Shown here: positions 1 through 9,836 of the stretch, in pieces
Position numbering within the stretch: the stretch's first letter is position 1
How the letters are laid out: each line of letters opens with the position of its first letter
Assembly: GCA_011389745.1 (NCBI GenBank)
Contig: JAABTQ010000009.1
Coordinates: 58,689-122,688, forward strand
Origin: Desulfobacteraceae bacterium
GTDB taxonomy: Bacteria; Desulfobacterota; Desulfobacteria; Desulfobacterales; SKZT01
DNA length: 64,000 nucleotides
Direction: 5' to 3'
Notes under the pieces: generated by a model
Database searches by the model: none
Told to the model about the DNA's origin: nothing
What the model saw: the letters and a program-made list of their open reading frames with translations, nothing else
Program-made: the position numbers and the translations under genes

Positions 1-1
1 G

Positions 2-304
2 ATCGAGGAATTAGTCGTTTATCTAAAAGAGGAAGGCGAGTCCCCGAATGATAAAATAACGGCATGGGTCGCGTTGGCTCCAAAAGGGGCACAGCCGGGC
101 GGCCTGGTCGCTGAAACCAAACAGATCACCGGCACGCTTACGGCTATTGACCCTGAAAAACGCACCGCTACACTGAAGTTCGTGGACGGTTCTACCAAGA
201 CCTTCCCCGTTCGCAGCGATGTGGATCTGACCGAACGTAAAGTGGGCGAGCAAGTGGTGTTCCGGATCACTGAAATGATTGCAATCAGCGTCGAAAAACC
301 CTGA
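2..304 (+). CDS. C-terminal part of a small hypothetical protein, truncated by the window start
   Basis: Frame is open from base 2 (IEELVVYLKEEGESPNDKITAWVALAPKGAQPGG...); the listed start at 74 is an internal TTG. Confidence 0.5.
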   Translation: MEELVVYLKEEGESPNDKITAWVALAPKGAQPGGLVAETKQITGTLTAIDPEKRTATLKFVDGSTKTFPVRSDVDLTERKVGEQVVFRITEMIAISVEKP

Positions 305-740
305 AACCAAGGAAGGCGTCAATGAGTTAACGCTTAAGCGAAGTCATTAGCTTTTGCGGGCTTTTGTTTATGGTACTCCTTTATGTAGCTGATGTGAAGT
401 CTGACCTTCTGGAAGATGAAAAGGAAAGGACGTATTTTGAAAAAATACCGACATCTTTCAAGTTAGAACCCAAGCTGGTCGACAACCTTAGGAAGTAGGC
501 CAAAGAATTTTGAATAAATCTCCTGAGTTCCAAAAATTTTAAATGACTTGAAGTAAGCTTTATCTCGGGACCGAATCCGGGGTTAATCGGTTGCGAAAAA
601 TTTGGTTAAGGTGTTCTATTACCTGCGGGTTGGAAAGTATGCTGACGTGATCTTCATCATAACCGCGAAAATACCGAGCGCGCTCCTGTGCAGGAAAGTT
701 GAGCCGGCTTTTAAGGAAAACCGATGGGAGAAAGATCCTA

Positions 741-769
741 TCGTCATACCGGCGAAGGCCGGTATCCAG
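741..769. repeat. Short dispersed palindrome TCGTCATACCGGCGAAGGCCGGTATCCAG
   Basis: Same family at 4571-4599 and 24745-24773. Confidence 0.8.
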
Positions 770-844
770 GATTTTCAAGCGACCATAAGCTCCGGTCCTT
801 CGCCCATTCGCGTAAAATTAAGATAAGGGCAAGGCATAAAGCTT

Positions 845-1076
845 GTCATTCTGAGGAGGCCTACACCAAACTCTGTTGATTGGTAGGCAATCAGTGGCCA
901 ACGAAGAATCTTTCGTTTTTGTTGAATCAGTTTTCATTTGCCGTCTTCCAGGTCAAATTTGAATATCCGTGCAGGTTTAAACCGGAGAATCTTCTTTCGC
1001 CTTGCATTTACCGGCATGCGGGAAGGCATTTTCTTCAGAGGCTTTGTCTTTTTGCGAAACGCTCCCTCAGAATGAC
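845..1076. repeat. Composite dispersed palindromic repeat
   Basis: GTCATTCTGAGGAGGCC ... GGCCAACGAAGAATCT ... GCTCCCTCAGAATGAC. Confidence 0.75.
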
Positions 1077-1348
1077 AACCAAAAGTTTATTTTCTAACAG
1101 TGATGTCCGGATTAGAAAGCCCCTTAGTTTGACGCCAATGGGCTTTCACCGGATTTCAACGCGACCCCCAACTCCATCAAGAGAGAAAGGCAGCATAAAA
1201 ATTATATGGCAAAGGGATTTACCAAACGTTATAATGTACCCATTGGTCTGGCTGGTTAAGGTGACTAAAAGAAAGGCTGTGGAAACAAAATCGAAATATT
1301 CTTTGTTGGCCTAACTAATATTGCGTGCCAAATGATAAAGGGCGGTGT

Positions 1349-1366
1349 TGGCCTCCTCAGAATGAC
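1349..1366. repeat. Solitary terminal arm of the composite repeat
   Basis: TGGCCTCCTCAGAATGAC. Confidence 0.7.
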
Positions 1367-1423
1367 ATTATAGGATGGTTGCCCCGCACCTTTTAAAATG
1401 TCAGTCATCGGCAGGGGAAAAAA

Positions 1424-2398
1424 ATGAACAGCCGGGAACGGTTTTTAAAAGTTATGCAGTATGAGCCGGTTGATCGTGTGCCCTATTTTGAAGAGGGTAT
1501 ACGCGATGAGGTGATCGAGGTCTGGAAAAAACAGGGCTTACCTGAAAATACGGAAATATCAACCCTGTTTGAAACCGATCGGCGTGAAGAGATCTTTCCG
1601 GATTTGGAACCTGTACCTGAATTAAAAAAATGGCCCGCGACAAGACAAGAGTTGAAAGCCTTCAAAAATTATCTGAATCCTTTTGACCCGGCAAGGCTCC
1701 CGGAAAATTGGAATAACCAGGTCCATGAATATAAAAATCGCAATCATGTGGTCATGCTTCGGGTTCATCGCGGCTTTTTTCTGTCCATGGGAGTCCATGA
1801 CTGGTCCAGGTTTATAAAAGTGATCTTCAAATTAAAAAAAGAGCCTGACTTTGTGCACGAGGCGTTGGCGATTCAGGCAGAATTTTGCGCATCCCTTGCG
1901 GACAAGATATTAAACGATACAGATGTGGATGCAGCCATTTTCAGTGAGCCCATTGGTGGAAACGATCACCCGCTTATGTCCCCTTCCATGTACGAAGAAT
2001 TCGTATTGAACAGTTATATCCCTGTATTGAAGGTTTTGAAGCACCATGGTGTGGATATCATCATTTTCAGGACATTCGGCAATTCCCGCATTCTGATTCC
2101 CAAAATTCTCAAATACGGTTTCAATTGTTTGTGGGCTTGTGAGGTCAATATCGAAGCCATGGATTACCGCAAATTGAAAAAAGAATTCGGAAAGGATTTA
2201 AAGCTCATCGGTGGGATTGACCTGGATACACTCCGCAAGGACAAGGGAAGCATCAAAAGAGAAATTGAAACCAAAGTTCCGAACCTGCTGCAAGAGGGTG
2301 GTTATATCCCTCTTGCGGATGGTCGTGTTCGTGTGGATGTGCCTTTTGAAAATTATGTTTATTACAGGCAGCTATTGGAGAAGGTCACCACCTCTTGA
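1424..2398 (+). CDS. Uroporphyrinogen decarboxylase (URO-D) family protein, possibly a corrinoid-related methyltransferase
   Basis: MNSRERFLKVMQYEPVDRVPYFEEG N-terminus and C-terminal GGIDLDTLRKDK...GGYIPLADGRVRVDVPFENYVYY are typical of the URO-D superfamily. Confidence 0.8.
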   Translation: MNSRERFLKVMQYEPVDRVPYFEEGIRDEVIEVWKKQGLPENTEISTLFETDRREEIFPDLEPVPELKKWPATRQELKAFKNYLNPFDPARLPENWNNQVHEYKNRNHVVMLRVHRGFFLSMGVHDWSRFIKVIFKLKKEPDFVHEALAIQAEFCASLADKILNDTDVDAAIFSEPIGGNDHPLMSPSMYEEFVLNSYIPVLKVLKHHGVDIIIFRTFGNSRILIPKILKYGFNCLWACEVNIEAMDYRKLKKEFGKDLKLIGGIDLDTLRKDKGSIKREIETKVPNLLQEGGYIPLADGRVRVDVPFENYVYYRQLLEKVTTS

Positions 2399-2448
2399 TA
2401 GCGGGGATTCAAATGCGGAAACCGGGGTTTTGAAGTAATCTTTTGCCT

Positions 2449-2633
2449 GTCATTCTGAGGGAGCGACACGCAGTAGCTTGGTGGCTGAAAGAAAATATTG
2501 TTCGATATGTTGATTGAAACCTTTGCGACCGAAGAATCTCCAGTCCCCAAGCCTGGAGGGAAAAACAGATTCTTCGTCGACCATTTTTTCCGTGTTAACT
2601 GAGCAAGGGTGTTGTCGGCCTCCTCAGAATGAC
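2449..2633. repeat. Composite dispersed palindromic repeat (full copy)
   Basis: GTCATTCTGAGGGAGCGAC...GCGACCGAAGAATCT...AGATTCTTCGTCGACC...CGGCCTCCTCAGAATGAC. Confidence 0.85.
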
Positions 2634-2879
2634 ATCCCAACGTTTACTACCGACCCTTGAGGCCAGTTTTTAAAAGGACTTAATTGACGCCTATGGCAGG
2701 AATAAAAAATAAATGGAATTATTATTTGATACCCAACGTATTCAAGCCTCGTTTTTATCATCCGCCGGAAATAGCGTGCAACATGATAAAAACATGGCGA
2801 CTTTACATCACCTGAAGAAACTGCTGCTAAAGCTCGCAGGTTTTGGGGCTGATCAGGTGTTTGGAGTAAGGAAATCAGG

Positions 2880-3419
2880 CTAAAAAATATCCTGATTTTC
2901 TCTCAGGGCTACGGGTGGCGCCAAAATTTCAGACCATACGATCGCTTTTCGGAGATCTTGAACCGTGGGTTTTTGAATCAACGGAAGATGGGGTTTAACA
3001 TCTTTTGATTCTTGTACCTTAACTGATTCGGGTTTTCTGGGTGCAGGCGCAGTTTTTTTCTTTTTTATTTCTTTCGAAGGGATTGGAGGCGGAGAGGGAA
3101 TAAGCGTTTCTTTTTCCCATAACAGAGTGCTGGATTGGAATTGATCCGGTGCTTTTTCAGATTTGTCGTATTTGGCCTGTTTTTTTTCCTGGGCCGCTTT
3201 TATTTCGCGCTGAATTTGCTCATAAGCATCTATCAGAATATTTTTCCAACCTGGTTTTTTTTCTTGGTCATTTTTTCCTGGTCTCAACCGGATTTTTTTT
3301 GATTTTGAAATATTACTGCTTGATTTTGAAAGATTTTTCAGCCGTTGTTTTGTTCTGTAAATGGTTAAAAAAACAAACAGAAGAAATATAAAAAATGGCA
3401 GCAGTGAAATAATTTCCAT
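2880..3419 (-). CDS. Hypothetical protein with one N-terminal TM segment and a Lys/Pro-rich cytoplasmic tail
   Basis: MEIISLLPFFIFLLFVFLTIYRT hydrophobic start, low-complexity charged remainder. Confidence 0.5.
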   Translation of the reverse strand: MEIISLLPFFIFLLFVFLTIYRTKQRLKNLSKSSSNISKSKKIRLRPGKNDQEKKPGWKNILIDAYEQIQREIKAAQEKKQAKYDKSEKAPDQFQSSTLLWEKETLIPSPPPIPSKEIKKKKTAPAPRKPESVKVQESKDVKPHLPLIQKPTVQDLRKAIVWSEILAPPVALRENQDIF

Positions 3420-3523
3420 ATCGCATTTCCTTGAATTTTTAAATTTGTCATGAGCGGCAAAATTTATAGTCTAATCATAAATACTTTTTGAAAACATCTC
3501 AAGGATCTTTTGATGGATAAAAC

Positions 3524-4465
3524 TTATTTGAAAACTTCCCCAAATATTGATGCAACCTCACGCAAGTTCTCAGACCAGTCATATGCAAGCGGATCGATGG
3601 AAACCACTTTTCCATTAATTTCTTTTGCAACCATCTCTGCGTTTCGGAATGAAAACTGAGGTTGAACAAATATCACCTTAATGCCCTGTTCCTTTGCATA
3701 CTTGATTATTTCCTTTAATTGTGCGGGTTTTGGGTCTTTGCCCTCAACTTCAATGGGAACCTGCTTTAACCCGTAAGCTTTCGCAAAATACCCCCAGGAG
3801 GGGTGAAATACCATAAAAGGTGTTCCTTCTTTTCCGGAAAACGTATTTTCAAGGCCGGCATGCAACAGATCGATCTCTGCTATAAAATCTTTGTAATTGG
3901 CTTCATATGTCGAATTGTTTGCCGGATCAACCTGTTGAAGGGCATCAAGAATGTTTCTTGCCTGAATCTTTACCAGTGGCGGTGATAACCATATATGGGG
4001 GTCACGGATACCATCATGAGGGTGATGATCATAGTCGTGTTCTTTACCATGGGTTTCTTCTTCCTGATGATTATTCTCGCCATGCTTATGACCGTTATCA
4101 TTATGATGATGGGCTGCCATGGGTATTTTTTGAATATTTTTTTCCGTATGAACAATCATCAAGTTTGGATTAAACGATGAAATTTTTTTGAGCCATGCAT
4201 TTTCAAAAGTAACCCCGACGGCAAAATAAATTTCGGCTTTTGATAATCCCGTCATTTGAAGAGGCTTGGGTTCATATGTGTGTGGACTGGCTCCGGCCTG
4301 TACCATCACCTGAACATCCACCAGATCTTTACCGATCTGTTCCACAAAATATTCTTGCGGTGCAATGCTGACAAAAACCTGCAATGGGTCCTTTGCGAAC
4401 ACATTGTTTTGAATTAGAAGGCTTAATAAAACGATAATGATAGTTTTTAAAGAAAAAGGTGCCAT
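3524..4465 (-). CDS. znuA: Metal (zinc) ABC transporter substrate-binding protein, ZnuA-like, with His-rich loop
   Basis: VFVSIAPQEYFVEQIG, GASPHTYEPKPLQM, HHHNDNGHKHGENNHQEEETHGKEHDYDHHPHDGIRDPHIWLSP. Start trimmed to MAPFSLKT at 4465 (RBS GGGAG); the longer ORF to 4618 reads through a dispersed repeat. Confidence 0.85.
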   Translation of the reverse strand: MAPFSLKTIIIVLLSLLIQNNVFAKDPLQVFVSIAPQEYFVEQIGKDLVDVQVMVQAGASPHTYEPKPLQMTGLSKAEIYFAVGVTFENAWLKKISSFNPNLMIVHTEKNIQKIPMAAHHHNDNGHKHGENNHQEEETHGKEHDYDHHPHDGIRDPHIWLSPPLVKIQARNILDALQQVDPANNSTYEANYKDFIAEIDLLHAGLENTFSGKEGTPFMVFHPSWGYFAKAYGLKQVPIEVEGKDPKPAQLKEIIKYAKEQGIKVIFVQPQFSFRNAEMVAKEINGKVVSIDPLAYDWSENLREVASIFGEVFK

Positions 4466-4514
4466 ACAAAATCTCCCTGGTTTGAATCCGTATGGGTTTT
4501 TATTTTCAATATGA

Positions 4515-4530
4515 GTTGCAACTTTGTAAC
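4515..4530. promoter_or_regulatory. Near-palindrome GTTGCAACTTTGTAAC upstream of znuA-like gene; candidate metalloregulator site
   Basis: Inverted arms GTTRCAA/TTGYAAC about 50 bp upstream of the ZnuA start. Confidence 0.35.
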
Positions 4531-4570
4531 CCCTACCTATAATAAGCGATTTCATTTCGAAAACTCTCTT

Positions 4571-4599
4571 AACGTCATACCGGTGAAGGCCGGTATCCA
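4571..4599. repeat. Short dispersed palindrome ACGTCATACCGGTGAAGGCCGGTATCCAG
   Basis: Near-identical to 741-769. Confidence 0.8.
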
Positions 4600-4635
4600 G
4601 TTCGGAAACTCTGCTCATCAGAACCTAAAAGATAT

Positions 4636-4654
4636 AATGCAACAATATTGCATT
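4636..4654. promoter_or_regulatory. Perfect inverted repeat AATGCAA-CAATA-TTGCATT in the znuA/usp divergent intergenic region
   Basis: 7-bp perfect arms, shared TGCAAC core with 4515-4530. Confidence 0.35.
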
Positions 4655-4741
4655 TAGATCAAAAATGCAACCATAAATCCGTAAAAAACTCACTGAATAA
4701 TGTCTAATACTTGCACCCTCTGAAAACATCTGGTATTTAAA

Positions 4742-5743
4742 ATGGTAATGGTTGCCGGAAAACCTTCTTTTCAGGTAAATTCAAAACTCTGTAAGGCCAT
4801 AGGCAAAATGGTCATGAATATCCATTTAAAAACCATATTATGCGCCGTTGATTTTTCCCAATTTACAAATCAAACACTCCATTATGGTGTCGGACTTTCA
4901 AAAAGTATTGGAGCTCGCCTTCTTGTGTTTCATTCGGTGGATATTCCCGAAGATCAACTTTTTACCTCACCGATTGCCGAGCATGAACAAGAGCTGCAAA
5001 GACTTTATGAGCAAGCTTTAAAAAAAATTGAGAAAATCATGGAAACCTATGATGTCGACTGGTTGCCTGCAGTGACTAAAGGGGACCCCGTCGATAAGGT
5101 CAAGGAAGTTGCAGAGCAGGCAGATGTTGATTTGGTTATGGCTGCAAGCCATGGCATTTCAGGTTTGAAACGATTATTAATGGGCACGGTGATAGAAAAG
5201 ATGGCAAGGGGGTTAAGCCGCCCATTTTTGGTTATTCGCCCCATAATGCATTTCAAGCCATCACAAGATACACTTCGATTCACATTTGGAAAAGTGGTTG
5301 TGGGGTGCGATATTTCCCCTGATATTTCCCCGGCCTTGGAATATGCACGGTATTTCGCAGAAAAATTCAACTCGGAAATTCATCTTGTCCACACCATGGA
5401 AAGCCCTGTTCATGAGGATATAGTCGATAATACCCAAGGGCATTATGACGAGGTACAACAAATACTTATACAACGGCTGCGGGATCGGTTGTTGAGTCTG
5501 TATCCGAATAAAGCCGATGGAGGGCATAATGTGCGGGCGGTAATTGAAACCGGAATTCCCGGAGAATCTCTTGTTCGATACTCGAAAGAACATGCTATGG
5601 ATTTGATGGTCGTGGGAATCAGACGACACGGAACAATTGAGAAGTTACTGGTGGGTTCTACAACAGAAGCCGTCTTAAGACGGTCACCCTGTCCGGTTCT
5701 TGTGGTACCTCCCAACGTAGCAACTTCAAAATTGTCAACATAA
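4742..5743 (+). CDS. Universal stress protein with two UspA domains
   Basis: ILCAVDFSQFTNQTLHYG ... GLKRLLMGTVIEKM ... GTIEKLLVGSTTEAVLRRSPCPVLVV; start may be ATG near 4811. Confidence 0.85.
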   Translation: MVMVAGKPSFQVNSKLCKAIGKMVMNIHLKTILCAVDFSQFTNQTLHYGVGLSKSIGARLLVFHSVDIPEDQLFTSPIAEHEQELQRLYEQALKKIEKIMETYDVDWLPAVTKGDPVDKVKEVAEQADVDLVMAASHGISGLKRLLMGTVIEKMARGLSRPFLVIRPIMHFKPSQDTLRFTFGKVVVGCDISPDISPALEYARYFAEKFNSEIHLVHTMESPVHEDIVDNTQGHYDEVQQILIQRLRDRLLSLYPNKADGGHNVRAVIETGIPGESLVRYSKEHAMDLMVVGIRRHGTIEKLLVGSTTEAVLRRSPCPVLVVPPNVATSKLST

Positions 5744-5754
5744 AATTCGGCCCG

Positions 5755-6822
5755 GTGGAGGTTTATCAATTGAGAAAAGCGGGCATAATTAAAGACAATA
5801 TATATCTGAATCATATCACCGGTGACGGGCACCCTGAGAGTTACAAAAGGCTTGAAACCATATATGCCATGTTAAAAGATCCGGACATGATCGGGCCATT
5901 TGTTGAAATTGCTCCAAGGGCTGCCGAGGAGGAGGAAATTTTGCTGAATCATACTCCTGAATACCTCAAACAAGTGGCGGCTACCGATGGGAAGGGTTTA
6001 TTTGCATTGTCCGCAGATACTTTCACATCCGAAGGTTCTTACAGGGCCGCGCTTTTGGCTGCCGGGGGAATATTCAAGGGTATTGAAATGGTCAAAGCTG
6101 GTGAAATCACAAGGGCATTTTTACTCCAAAGGCCGCCGGGACATCATGCGGAAAGAGGCCGGGCCATGGGATTTTGCATCTTTAATAACGCAGCCCTGGG
6201 CGCTCATTATGCCCGGAAAGCTTTGGGACTCAGGCGCGTATTGATCGTAGACTGGGATGTTCACCATGGAAACGGTACCCAGCACTCCTTTGAGGGGGAT
6301 CCTTCGGTTCTTTTTTTCTCGACTCATCAGTTTCCCCATTTTCCGGGTACCGGTCTTTACACGGATGTTGGTAAAGGAAAAGGCGAAGGTTTTACCATCA
6401 ATATTCCGCTATTAAAAGGATATGCGGATTCTGAGTATACAGCTATTTTTGAAAAAATATTGAAACCGGTTGCTCTGGAATTCGGACCGGATCTGATTCT
6501 GGTATCAGCGGGTTTTGATATTCACAAATCCGATCCATTGGGTGGGATGAAAGTGACTACCCATGGTTTTGCTGTGCTGACACGCTCGATTATGAATATT
6601 GCTGATGCCTGCTGCGGAGGAAAGGTATTGTTTTGCCTCGAAGGTGGCTATAACCTGGAGGTTTTAAGAACTTCCATAAAAGCTGTTTTAAAAGAACTGT
6701 CGGGACAAACTCAGAGCAACCCTGAAGAGGCAGCTGATTGCGCGGAGCGTAAAAAAATTGAATATGTATTCAAAAGATGCCTCCATGTCCACCGAAATTT
6801 TTGGAAAAGTCTTGAAATATAA
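5755..6822 (+). CDS. Histone deacetylase family protein (acetoin utilization/acetylpolyamine amidohydrolase type)
   Basis: RPPGHHAERGRAMGFCIFNN, VDWDVHHGNGTQ, SAGFDIHKSDPLGG, CLEGGYNLE. Confidence 0.9.
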   Translation: MEVYQLRKAGIIKDNIYLNHITGDGHPESYKRLETIYAMLKDPDMIGPFVEIAPRAAEEEEILLNHTPEYLKQVAATDGKGLFALSADTFTSEGSYRAALLAAGGIFKGIEMVKAGEITRAFLLQRPPGHHAERGRAMGFCIFNNAALGAHYARKALGLRRVLIVDWDVHHGNGTQHSFEGDPSVLFFSTHQFPHFPGTGLYTDVGKGKGEGFTINIPLLKGYADSEYTAIFEKILKPVALEFGPDLILVSAGFDIHKSDPLGGMKVTTHGFAVLTRSIMNIADACCGGKVLFCLEGGYNLEVLRTSIKAVLKELSGQTQSNPEEAADCAERKKIEYVFKRCLHVHRNFWKSLEI

Positions 6823-6845
6823 ATTTAACCTGGAGGGGAAAGGGG

Positions 6846-7214
6846 GTGGCCGACATGAACAAAATAAAAATCATGGAGGCATCAGTGGAAAAATGGAACA
6901 GAATTATTGCAGGGGAGAGTGCTGACGGAGGCGTTTACGACTGCCCTCCATGCCGCATTTTCTATTTCCTGATTTGCATCGGTTGCCCCATTGCCGAATA
7001 TACGGGCCATAAATTTTGTAAAGGATCTCCATATCCCCGCTGGTACTGGCATCAATTGGAAGCCCATGACAAGATTCGAAGAAAAGTCTATTGCCCTGAA
7101 TGCCTGAACCTGGCAACTGAAATGCGCGATTTTATGATTGAAATTGTGGAACATCTCAAAGCTAAAAAAGAGAGAAAAGAACGTGAAAAGGTTTTGAAGC
7201 AAGAGACAAATTGA
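6846..7214 (+). CDS. Cys-rich hypothetical protein
   Basis: DCPPCRIFYFLICIGCPIAEYTGHKFCKGSPYPRWYWHQ...YCPEC; paired cysteines, compact position after HDAC gene. Confidence 0.55.
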   Translation: MADMNKIKIMEASVEKWNRIIAGESADGGVYDCPPCRIFYFLICIGCPIAEYTGHKFCKGSPYPRWYWHQLEAHDKIRRKVYCPECLNLATEMRDFMIEIVEHLKAKKERKEREKVLKQETN

Positions 7215-7255
7215 AAGCTTTGCCAGGCACCCTTTGCGATTAGGGGCGCAAAAAA

Positions 7256-8854
7256 ATGAACACTTTTTTAATCATAACCGCATTTGGGGAACTAACTGTT
7301 TGGATTTCGGCGTTCCTCATATTTTTCCTTCATCGTGGAAATTCTTTCGCAGAAGCAGCTTCGTACGCCATTATTTCCACCTTGATGATGCTTTCCTTTA
7401 TTTTTCAAGTTTCCTTTATCGCGGGTAGTCCCGCAGTATCTTTTTTTTTCGAAGCAACCCTGACCATCGGCTCGCTAACGGTGATTTTTACTTTAAGAAA
7501 TCATTTTAAGCGCATATGGGAAATTTTAAAGTTTGTATTTGTAAAACAACCCCTTGCGATTTTAGCGCTATTTATTGCCTTTGGTTACCTTGCCTTTCTG
7601 GCATGTGTTACGGTTCCGGATACCGCACATCAGGAACTTTTCATAAAAATGCGGATGTATGAGCATTATGAGACCTTTTTTTTACCCAATGACTATGGTG
7701 AAAATTTTGCATTGTTTCCGGTAAATACTACAGTGCTTTCCCATTTGTTTTTCAGGACCGGCTCTCAGGTCGGTATCGGTATGTTCGGATTTCTGGCTTA
7801 TTTATCAATCGGTTTTTCCACATATGCTTTATCAAGGCGTTATGCATGGCCTGCCACTGCATTTACGGTAACTTTTATTACCTTATCCCTTCCCCGGCTT
7901 GTGTTTCTTTCCACGACTCCCGGGCAAGAAATCTTGCCGGCTGCCGTTTCCCTATTTTGTATCCTGGCAATTTACAGAGCCCTGGAGCATCCGGAGATTC
8001 AGGATCTGATTCTTTTGATTTTAGGAATTCTTTTTTCCATATCAGGTAATTTTTTATGTCTGGCCTTTCCCATAATTCTGATTGTATTATCCTGTGTACT
8101 TTTTGTCCGCCGGCATGGGACGTTAACCTGGATGTCCCTGGTGACCAGGAACTGGAAAATATCATTGGCAGCGGTAATTCCGATTCTTGTGTTTTCGCAG
8201 ATCTGGCTTTTTGCATTCAATATTGTTAAATATGGCGGGTGGTTGGGACCTGATGACCTGGCTTCTTATATGTCAACGAAAGATAATGTGCTTTTAGGGG
8301 CTTTTGCAAATCTGGTAAGATATTTTTTTGAAATTGTCCATCTGACACATCCAGTAGATATGGTTTTGAACTGGGTTTTAGGGTTTTCCTTCAATGGATT
8401 GCTCATGAAAACCTATAATATTTTCTTTGCACCTTTATTCGGATCAAGCGGAGCCGCGGTTCCGTTTGCGTTAACATGGTTGTCCAATGGCCGCCTATCC
8501 TGGTTTGGTCCTTTTGGAATTCTCTTTGTCATACCATCCATTGTAGTTGCCATGTTTCGTGGCCATCGGCGCTTGAAAGCCATTGCGGTTGCTTTGGTGG
8601 GATATGTCTATATCGTTGCATTGGTGGTTGCCTGGAGTCCAGGCAACGCACAATTTTTTACGCTTGTGTTTACGTGTGGCGGATTTTGTGTTTCATTCCT
8701 GCTGCCACCATGGCGTTTTACAACAGCAGGAAAAAGATGTCTCCAGGTGATCAGTATTTTACTTCTAATTTATGTCTGCCTATTTTACGTAGGAAAACCT
8801 TTTTTTAAACTGTCTGATTTAGTAAGGAATATATTTTTCATTCATACTCCATAA
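7256..8854 (+). CDS. Polytopic integral membrane protein of unknown function
   Basis: 532 aa with many hydrophobic segments; no family recognised. Confidence 0.7.
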   Translation: MNTFLIITAFGELTVWISAFLIFFLHRGNSFAEAASYAIISTLMMLSFIFQVSFIAGSPAVSFFFEATLTIGSLTVIFTLRNHFKRIWEILKFVFVKQPLAILALFIAFGYLAFLACVTVPDTAHQELFIKMRMYEHYETFFLPNDYGENFALFPVNTTVLSHLFFRTGSQVGIGMFGFLAYLSIGFSTYALSRRYAWPATAFTVTFITLSLPRLVFLSTTPGQEILPAAVSLFCILAIYRALEHPEIQDLILLILGILFSISGNFLCLAFPIILIVLSCVLFVRRHGTLTWMSLVTRNWKISLAAVIPILVFSQIWLFAFNIVKYGGWLGPDDLASYMSTKDNVLLGAFANLVRYFFEIVHLTHPVDMVLNWVLGFSFNGLLMKTYNIFFAPLFGSSGAAVPFALTWLSNGRLSWFGPFGILFVIPSIVVAMFRGHRRLKAIAVALVGYVYIVALVVAWSPGNAQFFTLVFTCGGFCVSFLLPPWRFTTAGKRCLQVISILLLIYVCLFYVGKPFFKLSDLVRNIFFIHTP

Positions 8855-8888
8855 AAAATTTCTTTGTTGGGTTTATTCCTGGTACCCA

Positions 8889-9836
8889 CTATAATTTGAA
8901 AATCGCATCCAGAAGATTCATGCCGGTCCCTTTCTTTTTAACTGCTAAAATCGGGACCGTGGTTGTTCTGATCTGATGCTCAGTCACACTTCCCAGAAGA
9001 ACTCCTGCTCCGGCATGCCTTCCCCGTGCACCGATAATAAGAAGATCAATATCATGATCTTTGATGACTTCCTCAATGGCCTTGGCCGGCTTTTTTTCAA
9101 GCATGAATATGGGAGTCACTGTGATTCCCTTCAGATCTTTGATTTGACAGACGCTTCCGATTTGGCATACCTCGGTTTGCAAAAAATTTTTGTAATTTTT
9201 TTCAGCATGTCCTTTCATGATTTCAGCAAACTGTTCAAAACTTTTACCGGTTTTGTAATATCCGATTGGAACATTATAGGCGTGGAGACAATGAATTTCG
9301 TCAATGCCCTTGGCCGAGGCATAGGCTACGGCAACATCCATGGCATCTGTCGAATTTTCAGAAAAATCGGTAGGCACCAGAATGTTGGAAAAAGAAGCTT
9401 TATACCCTTCAGGGACCAACAGCACGGAACATGGGACCCGACGTATCATTTTTTCCGGAAGGGAACCGGCATCAGTCGGTTCCACTCGTTTTGACATAAT
9501 CACCAGATCAGTGTCATTTTCTTTTGCTATGCGAAGCACCTCGATAAGCGGGGAGCCTTCCAGAATTTTGTAATCTATGGTGGTTTTATGGTCGGACGGG
9601 AAATATTTGGTTACTAATTCCTCCATTCTTTTTTTCCCACGTTCACCAGAGGGTTGTACAATATCTGGGAATTCCGATTGCAGCTCTTTGGGGATGTCAC
9701 CCAGGGATGAAACCACGTGAACAAAGGTCACTTTTTCGCTTTTGGCCAGTTGACTGATCAATCCGGCGTAACGGATCGATGATTCACCCTGATCGTTTAA
9801 AGACAAGGCCACCAAGAGATGTTTATATCGGTACAT
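8889..9836 (-). CDS. Universal stress protein with two UspA domains
   Basis: HLLVALSLNDQGESSIRYAG ... NILVPTDFSENSTDAMDVAVAYA ... GARGRHAGAGVLLGSVTEHQIRTTTVPILAVK. Confidence 0.85.
   Translation of the reverse strand: MYRYKHLLVALSLNDQGESSIRYAGLISQLAKSEKVTFVHVVSSLGDIPKELQSEFPDIVQPSGERGKKRMEELVTKYFPSDHKTTIDYKILEGSPLIEVLRIAKENDTDLVIMSKRVEPTDAGSLPEKMIRRVPCSVLLVPEGYKASFSNILVPTDFSENSTDAMDVAVAYASAKGIDEIHCLHAYNVPIGYYKTGKSFEQFAEIMKGHAEKNYKNFLQTEVCQIGSVCQIKDLKGITVTPIFMLEKKPAKAIEEVIKDHDIDLLIIGARGRHAGAGVLLGSVTEHQIRTTTVPILAVKKKGTGMNLLDAIFKL

Noticed and set aside
880-1314. 144-aa ORF on + strand
   Set aside because: Begins inside the composite repeat and reads through it (WPTKNL peptide); no coding character beyond
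2362-2640. 92-aa minus-strand ORF, and similar ORFs at 30661-30879 and 41773-42018
   Set aside because: All encode the same (P/S)TKNLF-type peptide because they translate the dispersed composite repeat
3907-4173. Antisense ORFs opposite the ZnuA His-rich loop
   Set aside because: Repetitive His/Asp codons create open frames in several registers; sense ZnuA is well supported
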